From: Chryseobacterium sp. 52
Lineage (GTDB): Bacteria; Bacteroidota; Bacteroidia; Flavobacteriales; Weeksellaceae
DNA: 64,000 bases
Direction of reading: 5' to 3'
Assembly: GCF_002754245.1 (NCBI RefSeq)
Contig: NZ_PEEX01000001.1
Location: 1,840,001 to 1,904,000 of the forward strand
Below the pieces are notes generated by a model. That model ran no database searches, was not told the origin of the DNA, and saw only the letters and a list, made by a program, of their open reading frames with translations. Positions 23,201-26,008 of this stretch are shown here, piece after piece. The stretch's first letter is position 1; every line of letters begins with the position of its first letter. The translations under genes and the position numbers were made by a program.

Positions 23201-25186
23201 GATATTTCTGTTTTTGAGATTTTTTACAGTCTATGCAGCGGGAAACGCTTAAAAATCCTAGCCAGCGGTTTGTCTGTGGGAGGCGGTGAATATTTAGGGG
23301 GAAATGTATTGTTAAGTACAGTTCCTAGTGTTGTCAACAGCCTACAGGAAACAGGTTTCGATTTTAAAGCGATAGCTGTCCTAAACATGGCAGGAGAACC
23401 TATACCATCAAAAGTACTCGATGGTCTTGATTTGGATCAGCTTGAAGTTCGTAATTTATATGGGCCTACTGAAGACACTATTTACAGTACGTGCTACCGT
23501 TATATTAGTACAGCTGGAGAGAAGAAAAATATCATTGGGTCACCTGTTTCCAACAGTAAGGCTCTGATTTTAGATCAGGAGCTTCAGCTGGTACCTGTAG
23601 GAGTTATAGGGGAATTATACCTTGAAGGTGCTGGTGTATCGCGTGGTTACCTGAACCGCCCTGAGTTAACTGCAGAGAAATTCATTTCTCATCCTTTCAA
23701 AGAAGGAGAGCGTTTGTACAGGACAGGTGATTTGGCCAGATGGCTTGCTGATGGTAACATAGAATTCATTGGCCGTAACGATGACCAGGTAAAGATCCGT
23801 GGTTACCGTATCGAGCTTGGAGAGATCGAATCAGAATTGGACCGTATGGAAGGCATCCAGCAATCCGTTGTGCTTGCCATTGGTGATGGTGCTTCAGAGA
23901 AACAGCTGGTAGCTTATTATGTCTCTGCGGCTGCCCTTGGTATTGACGATCTAAAGAACCATTTAAAGGCAGTGCTGCCTGAATATATGGTGCCTAAAGT
24001 TTACATGCACCTTGATAGTCTTCCCTTAACGGTTAATGGTAAGATAGATAAGAATTCTCTGCCATTGCCATCAAACCTTCATTTAAACAACACAACGGAA
24101 TATATTGCTGCAGGCAATGAAACCGAAGCACATTTGGTATCGATATGGAGCGAGGTACTTTTAATTCCGCAGGAGAAAATAGGAGTAAACGACAACTTTT
24201 TCGATTTGGGTGGCCACAGTTTGAAGGCTATGCAACTGATTGGCAATATAAATAAAACGCTTAATATTAAATTGTCGTTGGTGGAAGTTTTTAAAGAACC
24301 AACTATCACTGAAATGGCATTGGCAATAAGTAAAAAAGAATATTCGACATTGCATCGTTCCCTTATTGAACTGAAAACAGAAAAAAGTGCCACTAAAAAT
24401 ATATTTTTCATCCATGACGGATCAGGCGGTACCGAAGGATATCGAAAGCTAGCAGGCTTAATAGAAAACTATAACTGCTGGGGCATACAAAGTGACATGC
24501 TGGAAGATTACGGCCCATATAATTGGGATATTGAATCAATAGCTAAAGCTTATGTGGCAAGGATAAAGGAAATAGATCCAGTAGGTCCGTACAATCTTAT
24601 GGGTTGGAGTATGGGTGGAAATATTGCTTATGAAATGGTAAAGCAATTGGAAGTGTTAGGCGATAAGGTGGATAAATTTATTGTTATCGATTCTGATTTT
24701 TCACTTAGAAAGAAAAATAATAGGAATTCCGCTTGGAAAGAATTTGAAATTGAGCAAGAGAAAGAACTTGTATGTCAATTGCTCAATGTTGAAAGAGAAG
24801 AATTAACAGCAATGGAGACAATGCCAGCGGTATGGAAATATGTTGCAAAAGCTATTTTAAAACGAGACGATAACTATGAAATAATCAGTAAAATAACGGA
24901 AGGACTGAGCGCTTTGATTCCTGATATTAAAATGATGAACGTTCATGAAGTAATTATCAGATATAATACGATCAGATCATTAGCCAGAATGATTTCAAAC
25001 TACCAGATCAATGGCGATATTTTAACTGAAATAATTTATATATTTGCTGATGAGACAAATCCAGATCTGAATTTCCTTGATAATTTTAATACGAATCCCA
25101 TTACATATAGATTAACTGGAAACCATTTTTCTATAATGGACGAGTATGTAATGGCGCTTCACGAAAAAATAGCTAGGCATTTATAA
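2..25186 (+). CDS. Giant non-ribosomal peptide synthetase, eight A-T modules plus terminal thioesterase (5' partial)
   Basis: The frame is open from base 2, so the gene starts upstream; the ATG at 23 is internal. At least 8394 codons are visible. Domain order is (C end)-A-T, then seven C-A-T modules, then TE. Eight A domains carry the TSGTTG core, eight carrier domains carry LGGHSLKA with the phosphopantetheine Ser, and the TE has GWSMGG and a late GNHFS His. No epimerisation, methylation, oxidase or formylation domain is visible. By co-linearity the window part would assemble (Gly?)-Ser-Val-(Ala?)-Val-Leu-Val-(Ala?) and release it by hydrolysis or cyclisation. Modules 2 to 8 are tandem copies of one two-module cassette. 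The following tailoring genes share its strand. No mbtH-like gene is seen in the window. Function as NRPS is certain; residue assignments come from hand-aligned specificity codes. Confidence 0.97.
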   Translation, partial: SDVRDTTMNGYKYKGYGFDELVEDLDLVRDISRNPLFDVLVVLQNNDIGGDQAIESESSTTVTIQDYERSDDGISKFDLSFDFSEVSGELYLFVNYNTDIYNSSTIERMCRHLDTLLRSAIEHPDAAIKELKILSDPEEYELLEVFSGTSEAYPQGETVISLFKKQAISTPDHVAIVFEEEELTYKELDEKSNQLAHYLTSQGIGKEVLVPVCFERSLEMIIGILGIMKAGGAYVPIDPKHPKSRIETILEDCNAEILLTQEKLKSDLFAGQDIRCIALNAEQALWENLSTDGLAHEITPNQLVYIIYTSGTTGKPKGVMIEHHNLYNFLKSFSSRVFEEGFVRLLSIASSTFDPSLLEYFIPLTQGGELILIHDEDLDDANKLASKINYYKPNVIECTPSRWQTLKEINWSCDFDLKILCGAEHLSNDLKSYLLSNSTSCWNLYGPTETTIWSTVIELNDAVNNVGKPIPNTEIYILDADLKLVPKGISGEIYIGGGGLSRGYLNRPELTEEKFISHVFKSGKQLYKTGDLGRWLEDGNIEFIGRSDNQVKIRGYRIELGEIESQLDHINDVQQSAVIVVGENISDKQLVAYYTSDQEIDSEFLKSGLKSVLPEYMVPKVYLYLDKFPLTVSGKINRKALPIPDIIAYQKKEYVSPQTSTEKILVKIWGDVLSLDADNIGLYDDFFDLGGHSLKATRLSSQISSRFEVQLGLKELFRHTKLEDQALLIDNSQKTVLASIPQASVQDDYPLSSSQKRMWILSQFEDANLAYNVNGVYEFDSGFDQSAFELAYLDLIVRHESLRTVFRANDQGDIRQLILDPDPDKFHVSYFDFQDRNEADESSQKISDYITEAFDLYNGPLFKAGLFRLSPERLVLAYSMHHIISDGWSLQVMIRELLSLYHAHATGTSSGLLPLRIQYKDYVMWQIMENSTAHYDEMKAYWLGEFSGDLPVLNLAGDYPRPVVKSYKGSTYHTVLDKTLTAGLHRVSKNSGATLYMSLLSSINVLLYRYSGDTDIILGCPITGRDHIDLDNQIGFYLNTLAIRSRFSSDDSFTKLLSDVRDTTMNGYKYKGYGFDELVEDLDLVRDISRNPLFDVAVVLQNNDIGGSRSQTEVASSESDPMIVQGYEKPDDGISKFDLTFDFSEVSGELYLFVNYNTDIYNSSTIERMCRHLDTLLRSAIEHPDMSIKDLEILSAADRIELLESFNDTTVSYPQGDNIVSLFEKQAISTPDHVAIVFEEEELTYKELDEKSNQLAHYLTSLGVTKETLVPICVVRSLEMIISILAILKSGGAYIPIDPDYPESRIGFILEDCAARFVLTQKSLLKDRSKLSQGVLAISLDTDASLWENLPKTSLGVEITPDQLIYVIYTSGTTGNPKGVMNIHGGVLNRLLWMQEEIQITSQSVLLQKTPYVFDVSVWEILMPFITGCKLVLATPDGHKKPDYLVDVINTHGIDLVHFVPSMLSVFLEFAKAYELKSLKNVICSGEALPLGLKREFTKHFESINLYNYYGPTEAAVDVTRINLNVYQGEDVVPIGKPVANTEAYIFDSDLKLVPLGVAGELFLGGVQLSRGYLNRPELTAEKFISHPFKEGERLYRTGDLARWLADGNIEFIGRNDDQVKIRGYRIELGEIESELDRMEGIQQSVVLAIGDGASEKQLVAYYVSAAALGIDDLKNHLKAVLPEYMVPKVYMHLDSLPLTVNGKIDRKALPMPDARAYEKKEYVSPQTSTEKILVEIWQELLGIEPIGIHDNFFDLGGHSLKATRLSSQISKHLGVQLALTDLFRYSVLQDQALLIDNSQKTIFASIPQASVQDDYPLSSSQKRMWILSQFEAGNVAYSIPSSHHIHGSLDLVSLEESFRRIVSRHEILRTVFRLNGNFEARQYILSAEAFEFNIDYRDLRGIDLQEDQVRDYIYRESVAAFDLSHGPLLRLGLFRLGDEDYVLNSVMHHIISDAWSMEVMVRELMLLYNGLSQGRDVVLPGLNLQYRDYSVWQQDNLQNGSFEKHARYWQEQFTSVPGVLDLPTDYLRPVVKTYNGAVYNKLFSSTLTQGLKDLVHESGSTLFMGLLGMLNVLFYRYTGQKDIVLGTSVAGRNHPDLEDQIGFYINTLALRTRFEGCDSFRMLLDKVKATVFAGLEHQDYPFDELVESLSLATDLSRNPLFDVMVILQNADIGNNQSVEGMQGLNFSSSDAAFLGSVFDMTFNFEERGDVLSLSLMYNTDLFSSERISHLGDHLEHLLGSILGDADLQLNSLDYIPANEVALLEQYNTSQIREVSPMSIVSLFRRQCGHTPDRIALSFNGYDMSYAELDSKSDQLAHYLLSSYELDGPCIGLLLDKSPLLLIGILGILKSGRGYLPIDINTPDIRRSEILSDSGCSVLLSHTDYLMELSSVDVSVMYLDIELDNAPAGSIASLADPSWDDLAYVMYTSGTTGRSKGVMVSHGSVVSLVRDVDYVSFTSDQVILSTGSVSFDATTFEYWGALLNGGRLVLCSREVLLDPVELESLILSQDVTMMWFTSGWFNELVEHSLGIFSGLQIVLVGGDRLSPIHIARVGSAYPDLTLINGYGPTENTTFSLTHKISSCDPSDTVPIGLPFTNRGVYILDANMNLVGHGVMGELYLFGAGLSQGYLGDSVFTAEKFIPNPFKEGERLYRTGDLGRWNYGGYVEFMGRNDDQVKIRGYRIELDDVVLGLLSHDKINNAVVIAYGDTEGSRELIGYYTSDDFINVRELRSYLSERLPSYMIPGYLLRLKSFPLTSNGKIDRKVLPMPEGIGIDTGVEYVSPQSSTEKILVEIWGDVLSLDADNIGLYDDFFDLGGHSLKATRLSSQISSRFEVQLGLKELFRHTKLEAQALLIDNSQKTVLASIPQASVQADYPLSSSQKRMWILSQFEDANLAYNVNGVYEFDSGFDQSAFELAYWDLIVRHESLRTVFRANVHGDIRQLILDPDPDKFHVSYFDFQDRNEADESSQKISEYITEAFDLYNGPLFKAGLFRLSPERLVLAYSMHHIISDGWSLQVMIRELLSLYHAHATGTSSGLLPLRIQYKDYVMWQIMENSTAHYDEMKAYWLGEFSGDLPVLNLAGDYPRPVVKSYKGSTYHTVLDKTLTAGLHRVSKNSGATLYMSLLSSINVLLYRYSGDTDIILGCPITGRDHIDLDNQIGFYLNTLAIRSRFSSDDSFTQLLSDVRDTTMNGYKYKGYGFDELVEDLDLVRDISRNPLFDVAVVLQNNDIGGSRSQTEVASSESDPMIVQGYEKPDDGISKFDLTFDFSEVSGELYLFVNYNTDIYNSSTIERMCRHLDTLLRSAIEHPDMSIKELEILSAADRIELLESFNDTTVSYPQGDNIVSLFEKQAISTPDHVAIVFEEEELTYKELDEKSNQLARYLLSRHSLGRGVLCGIMMDRSLDMIVSILAILKTGSGYVPIDVDYPQDRIDYMVEDSGCILVIDSALYADFTTIDESYENTGLEISISGNDLAYVIYTSGTTGHPKGVMVEHHNVNSLIQWSLSEYRSSGIETVLFVTSICFDISVFEIFYSLCSGKRLKILASGLSVGSGEYLGENVLLSTVPSVVNSLQETGFDFKAIAVLNMAGEPIPSKVLDGLDLDQLEVRNLYGPTEDTIYSTCYRYISTAGEKKNIIGSPVSNSKALILDQELQLVPVGVIGELYLEGAGVSRGYLNRPELTAEKFISHPFKEGERLYRTGDLARWLADGNIEFIGRNDDQVKIRGYRIELGEIESELDRMEGIQQSVVLAIGDGASEKQLVAYYVSAVTLGIDDLKNHLKAVLPEYMVPKVYMHLDGLPLTVNGKIDRRALPMPDARAYEKKEYVSPQTSTEKILVDIWGDVLSLNTDNIGLYDDFFDLGGHSLKATRLSSQISKHLGVQLALTDLFRYSVLRDQALLIDNSQKTIFASIPQSPVQADYPLSSSQKRMWILSQFEAGNVAYSIPSSHHIHGSLDLVSLEESFRRIVSRHEILRTVFRLDEHLEARQYILSAEAFEFNIDYRDLRGIDLQEDQVRDYIYRESVVAFDLSHGPLLRLGLFRLGDEDYVLNSVMHHIISDAWSMEVMVRELMLLYNGLSQGRDVVLPGLNLQYRDYSVWQQDNLQNGSSEKHARYWQEQFTSVPGVLDLPTDYLRPVVKTYNGAVYNKLFSSTLTQGLKDLVHESGSTLFMGLLGMLNVLFYRYTGQKDIVLGTSVAGRNHPDLEDQIGFYINTLALRTRFEGGDSFRMLLDKVKATVFAGLEHQDYPFDELVESLSLATDLSRNPLFDVIVTLQNADIGNNQSVEGMQGLNFSSSDAAFLGSIFDMTFNFEERGDVLSLSLMYNTDLFSSERISHLGDHLEHLLGSILGDADLQLNSLDYIPANEVALLEQYNTSQIREVSPMSIVSLFRRQCGHTPDRIALSFNGHDMSYAELDSKSDQLAHYLLSSYELDGPCIGLLLDKSPLLLIGILGILKSGRGYLPIDINTPDIRRSEILSDSGCSVLLSHTDYLMELSSVDVSVMYLDIELDNAPAGSIASLADPSWDDLAYVMYTSGTTGRSKGVMVSHGSVVSLVRDVDYVSFTSDQVILSTGSVSFDATTFEYWGALLNGGRLVLCSREVLLDPVELESLILSQDVTMMWFTSGWFNELVEHSLGIFSGLQIVLVGGDRLSPIHIARVGSAYPDLTLINGYGPTENTTFSLTHKISSCDPSDTVPIGLPFTNRGVYILDANMNLVGHGVMGELYLFGAGLSQGYLGDSVLTAEKFIPHPFKEGERLYRTGDLGRWNYGGYVEFMGRNDDQVKIRGYRIELGEIAQVMNQHPLITNCLVHATEGSSENKDLILYYVSESSLSIRDLRSYLSERLPSYMIPGYYLPLDELPLTSNGKVDRKALPMPEDMGIDTGMEYVSPQTSTEKILVKIWSDVLSLDADNIGLYDDFFDLGGHSLKATRLSSQISSRFEVQLGLKELFRYTKLEDQALLIDNSQKTVLASIPQASVQADYPLSSSQKRMWILSQFEDANLAYNVNGVYEFDSGFDQSAFELAYLDLIVRHESLRTVFRANDQGDIRQLILDPDPDKFQVSYFDFQDRNEADESSQKISDYITEAFDLYNGPLFKLGLFRLSPERLVLAYSMHHIISDGWSLQVMIRELLSLYHAHATGTSSGLLPLRIQYKDYVMWQIMENSTAHYDEMKAYWLGEFSGDLPVLNLAGDYPRPVVKSYKGSTYHTILDKTLTAGLHRVSKNSGATLYMSLLSSINVLLYRYSGDTDIILGCPITGRDHIDLDNQIGFYLNTLAIRSRFSSDDSFTKLLSDVRDTTMNGYKYKGYGFDELVEDLDLVRDISRNPLFDVAVVLQNNDIGGSRSQTEVASSESDPMIVQGYEKPDDGISKFDLTFDFSEVSGELYLFVNYNTDIYNSSTIERMCRHLDTLLRSAIEHPDMSIKDLEILSAADRIELLESFNDTTVSYPQGDNIVSLFEKQAISTPDHVAIVFEEEELTYKELDEKSNQLARYLLSRHSLGRGVLCGIMMDRSLDMIVSILAILKTGSGYVPIDVDYPQDRIDYMVEDSGCILVIDSGLYADFTTIDESYENTGLEISISGNDLAYVIYTSGTTGHPKGVMVEHKGVVNLCFWHIETFDVGPHTKSTLYSNYSFDASVWELFPYLLKGASLYIVPSALRLDLIALNNFYEDSGITHSFLPTALCESFIQIENHSLSYLFTGGDRLLTSNTSNHYKLVNNYGPTENSVVSTSFTLCQRLSQDMIPIGSPISNTQLYILDGDLRLVPKGAVGEICVSGSGLARGYLNRPELTAEKFISHPFKEGERLYRTGDLGRWLADGNIEFMGRNDDQVKIRGYRIELGEIAQVMNQHPLITNCLVHASEGSSENKELILYYVSESSLSIRDLRSYLSERLPSYMIPGYYLPLAELPLTSNGKVDRKALPMPEDMGIDTGVEYVSPQTSTEKILVKIWSDVLSLDADNIGLYDDFFDLGGHSLKATRLSSQISDRLHVHLGLKELFRHTKLEDQALLIENSQKTIFASIPQASVQADYPLSSSQKRMWILSQFEAGNVAYSIPSSHHIHGSLDLVSLEESFRRIVSRHEILRTVFRLNGNFEARQYILSAEAFEFNIDYRDLRGIDLQEDQVRDYIYRESVAAFDLSHGPLLRLGLFRLGDEDYVLNSVMHHIISDAWSMEVMVRELMLLYNGLSQGRDVVLPGLNLQYRDYSVWQQDNLQNGSSEKHARYWQEQFTSVPGVLDLPTDYLRPVVKTYNGAVYNKLFSSTLTQGLKDLVHESGSTLFMGLLGMLNVLFYRYTGQKDIVLGTSVAGRNHPDLEDQIGFYINTLALRTRFEGGDSFRMLLDKVKTTVFAGLEHQDYPFDELVESLSLATDLSRNPLFDVMVILQNADIGNNQSVEGMQGLNFSSSDAAFLGSVFDMTFNFEERGDVLSLSLMYNTDLFSSERISHLGDHLEHLLGSILGDADLQLNSLDYIPANEVALLEQYNTSQIREVSPMSIVSLFRRQCGHTPDRIALSFNGHDMSYAELDSKSDQLAHYLLSSYELDGPCIGLLLDKSPLLLIGILGILKSGRGYLPIDINTPDIRRSEILSDSGCSVLLSHTDYLMELSSVDVSVMYLDIELDNAPAGSIASLADPSWDDLAYVMYTSGTTGRSKGVMVSHGSVVSLVRDVDYVSFTSDQVILSTGSVSFDATTFEYWGALLNGGRLVLCSREVLLDPVELESLILSQDVTMMWFTSGWFNELVEHSLGIFSGLQIVLVGGDRLSPIHIARVGSAYPDLTLINGYGPTENTTFSLTHKISSCDPSDTVPIGLPFTNRGVYILDANMNLVGHGVMGELYLFGAGLSQGYLGDSVLTAEKFIPHPFKEGERLYRTGDLGRWNYGGYVEFMGRNDDQVKIRGYRIELDDVVLGLLSHDKINNAVVIAYGDTEGSRELIGYYTSDDFINVRELRSYLSERLPSYMIPGYLLRLKSFPLTSNGKIDRKVLPMPEGIGIDTGVEYVSPQSSTEKILVEIWGDVLSLDADNIGLYDDFFDLGGHSLKATRLSSQISSRFEVQLGLKELFRHTKLEAQALLIDNSQKTVLASIPQAPVQADYPLSSSQKRMWILSQFEDANLAYNVNGVYEFDSGFDQSAFELAYLDLIVRHESLRTVFRANVHGDIRQLILDPDPAKFHVSYFDFQDRNEADESSQKISEYITEAFDLYNGPLFKLGLFHVGENRLALAYSMHHIISDGWSLQVMIRELLALYHAHATGTSSGLLPLRIQYKDYVMWQIMENSSSHYHEMKAYWLGEFSGDLPVLNLAGDYPRPVVKSYKGSTYHTILDKTLTAGLHRVSKNSGATLYMSLLSSINVLLYRYSGDTDIILGCPITGRDHIDLDNQIGFYLNTLAIRSRFSSDDSFTQLLSDVRDTTMNGYKYKGYGFDELVEDLDLVRDISRNPLFDVAVVLQNNDIGGSRSQTEVASSESDPMIVQGYEKPDDGISKFDLTFDFSEVSGELYLFVNYNTDIYNSSTIERMCRHLDTLLRSAIEHPDMSIKDLEILSAADRIELLESFNDTTVSYPQGDNIVSLFEKQAISTPDHVAIVFEEEELTYKELDEKSNQLARYLLSRHSLGRGVLCGIMMDRSLDMIVSILAILKTGSGYVPIDVDYPQDRIDYMVEDSGCILVIDSALYADFTTIDESYENTGLEISISGNDLAYVIYTSGTTGHPKGVMVEHHNVNSLIQWSLSEYRSSGIETVLFVTSICFDISVFEIFYSLCSGKRLKILASGLSVGGGEYLGGNVLLSTVPSVVNSLQETGFDFKAIAVLNMAGEPIPSKVLDGLDLDQLEVRNLYGPTEDTIYSTCYRYISTAGEKKNIIGSPVSNSKALILDQELQLVPVGVIGELYLEGAGVSRGYLNRPELTAEKFISHPFKEGERLYRTGDLARWLADGNIEFIGRNDDQVKIRGYRIELGEIESELDRMEGIQQSVVLAIGDGASEKQLVAYYVSAAALGIDDLKNHLKAVLPEYMVPKVYMHLDSLPLTVNGKIDKNSLPLPSNLHLNNTTEYIAAGNETEAHLVSIWSEVLLIPQEKIGVNDNFFDLGGHSLKAMQLIGNINKTLNIKLSLVEVFKEPTITEMALAISKKEYSTLHRSLIELKTEKSATKNIFFIHDGSGGTEGYRKLAGLIENYNCWGIQSDMLEDYGPYNWDIESIAKAYVARIKEIDPVGPYNLMGWSMGGNIAYEMVKQLEVLGDKVDKFIVIDSDFSLRKKNNRNSAWKEFEIEQEKELVCQLLNVEREELTAMETMPAVWKYVAKAILKRDDNYEIISKITEGLSALIPDIKMMNVHEVIIRYNTIRSLARMISNYQINGDILTEIIYIFADETNPDLNFLDNFNTNPITYRLTGNHFSIMDEYVMALHEKIARHL
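2243..5443 (+). other. NRPS module 2: C2-A2-T2, serine
   Basis: C2 has the canonical HHIISDGWS motif near 2642. The A2 code reads DVWHISYVDK, close to the serine codes DVWHLSLIDK and DVWHFSLVDK. The N-terminal half of A2 resembles A1, while its C-terminal subdomain (after about 4690) is nearly identical to A4 and A8, so A2 is a mosaic. At 3201 bp it is 66 bp longer than the other modules in the same cassette position, which explains why the first repeat interval is 6378 bp and later ones 6312 bp. The serine hydroxyl is an obvious candidate for carbamoylation. Confidence 0.85.
5444..8620 (+). other. NRPS module 3: C3-A3-T3, valine
   Basis: C3 carries HHIISDAWS near 5845, with Ala where most C domains have Gly. 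The A3 code reads DAFWLGGTFK, a standard valine code at all ten positions. Length is 3177 bp, identical to modules 5 and 7. The C-terminal subdomain of A3 is of the DDVVLGLL type, shared with A7 but not A5. Confidence 0.88.
8621..11755 (+). other. NRPS module 4: C4-A4-T4, Ala/Gly-like code
   Basis: C4 has HHIISDGWS. The A4 code reads DIFSNALIYK, agreeing at 7 of 10 positions with DLFNNALTYK, an alanine code known from cyanobacterial NRPSs. A small residue is therefore likely but not certain. A4 and A8 have the same code and are nearly identical through the pocket, so they should load the same residue. Confidence 0.8.
11756..14932 (+). other. NRPS module 5: C5-A5-T5, valine
   Basis: C5 has HHIISDAWS. 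The A5 code is DAFWLGGTFK (valine). The A5 pocket region is almost the same DNA as A3 and A7. After the conserved RGYRIEL core, however, A5 switches to a GEIAQVMNQHP-type C-terminal subdomain that otherwise occurs only in A6. Confidence 0.88.
14933..18067 (+). other. NRPS module 6: C6-A6-T6, leucine by subdomain swap
   Basis: C6 has HHIISDGWS. The A6 code reads DAWFFGNVVK, 9 of 10 identical to the surfactin-type leucine code DAWFLGNVVK. Up to the GVMVEH core (about 16795) A6 is nearly identical to A4 and A8. From there to the ARGYLNRPEL core (about 17335) the sequence is unrelated at high identity, and then similarity resumes. T6 also differs, reading SDRLHVHLGLKELF where T2 and T4 have SKHLGVQLALTDLF. 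Confidence 0.87.
18068..21244 (+). other. NRPS module 7: C7-A7-T7, valine
   Basis: C7 has HHIISDAWS and the A7 code is DAFWLGGTFK (valine). It is 3177 bp long and lies exactly 12624 bp (two periods) from module 3. Its A-domain C-terminal subdomain matches A3 rather than its cassette neighbour A5. Confidence 0.88.
21245..24045 (+). repeat. Two-module tandem cassette, copy 4 (truncated to module 8)
   Basis: Similarity to copies 2 and 3 runs from the C8 start to the NGKID core of A8 and then ends abruptly, where the unique T8-TE terminus begins. Confidence 0.88.
21245..24340 (+). other. NRPS module 8: C8-A8-T8, Ala/Gly-like code
   Basis: C8 has HHIISDGWS and the A8 code is DIFSNALIYK, as in A4. 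The repeat similarity stops near 24045, just after the NGKID core of A8. T8 (about 24100-24330, LGGHSLKAMQL) is not a copy of the other carrier domains, as expected for a carrier that hands the chain to the thioesterase. Confidence 0.82.
24380..25186 (+). other. NRPS terminal thioesterase domain
   Basis: This alpha/beta-hydrolase-type type I TE begins with IFFIHDGSGG and carries the nucleophile Ser in GWSMGG (near 24602). A probable Asp follows in VIDSD, and a C-terminal GNHFSIM His completes the triad. It should release the full-length peptide; hydrolysis and macrocyclisation cannot be told apart from sequence. Confidence 0.9.
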
Positions 25187-25258
25187 ACGATTCACGGATT
25201 AAGCGTTGCTTTCATCCAATTGGAAGAAAAAACTATTAAACTAACGATTCAATAAAAT

Positions 25259-25993
25259 ATGAAAAAAAAAGAATTAGAATTAATTATTATTCCCTTTGCA
25301 GGTGGAGGAGCTAATAGTATGATTCCCTTAGCCCGGGAATTTAGGGGATTCTGCCGCGTGCATACGCTTGAATTGCCTGGGAGGGGAAAACGAATCGTAG
25401 AACCACTTCTGACAGATATCAATGAGATGGTTGAAGATTTATATCAAGTGATCATGCCCAAATTGGACAAAGATAAAGAATACTGTGTTTTTGGGCACAG
25501 TATGGGATCGCTTCTCGGGATATTATTGGTCCACAGGATTCTGGAAGCAGATAACTTTCACATTTCACATTTCTTTGGCTCAGGTCGCGGAGGGCCTTCG
25601 TTAGCATATGAAAATGATGCAGCTTCCCAGCTTCCGTCAAAAGAGTTCAGGGAAAAATTAAGAGAGCTGGGAGGGAGTCCGGACGAAGTACTGGCACATG
25701 AAGATCTTATGGAAGTTTTTGAACCGATAATAAGGGCTGATTTTAAAGCAATAGAAGAATACCAGTTCAACGAATCAATCAAGCTGGATATTCATATTAC
25801 AGGATTTTATGGCTCAGAAGAAAAGGTAAAAGAGGATGGCATGAAAACATGGCAACTAGAATCTAATTTCCCAGTAGAACTCGTTCAATTCGAAGGAAAT
25901 CACTTTTTTCTCTTTAATTGGGCCAAAGAAATCAGCGAAAAGATGAAACAAAGAATGGAAGATAAAAGCATTTTAAGTATTAGCCTTATATAA
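25259..25993 (+). CDS. Type II (stand-alone) thioesterase
   Basis: This 244-aa alpha/beta hydrolase belongs to the SrfAD/GrsT family, which removes wrong or stalled acyl groups from NRPS carrier domains. It shows the opening FAGGGANSM, the nucleophile motif GHSMGS at about residues 80-85, and the late GNHFF His near residue 220, all typical of the family, as is the length. It follows the NRPS by 72 bp and precedes the carbamoyltransferase by 15 bp, so co-transcription is likely. It acts in the cytosol as an editing partner of the NRPS, not as the product-releasing TE, which is fused to the NRPS. Confidence 0.92.
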   Translation: MKKKELELIIIPFAGGGANSMIPLAREFRGFCRVHTLELPGRGKRIVEPLLTDINEMVEDLYQVIMPKLDKDKEYCVFGHSMGSLLGILLVHRILEADNFHISHFFGSGRGGPSLAYENDAASQLPSKEFREKLRELGGSPDEVLAHEDLMEVFEPIIRADFKAIEEYQFNESIKLDIHITGFYGSEEKVKEDGMKTWQLESNFPVELVQFEGNHFFLFNWAKEISEKMKQRMEDKSILSISLI

Positions 25994-26008
25994 AGTCAAA
26001 ACATAATT

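Noticed and set aside
24079..24415. Minus-strand frames opposite the T8-TE region
   Set aside because: They lie wholly within a region whose plus strand encodes a clear carrier domain and thioesterase.
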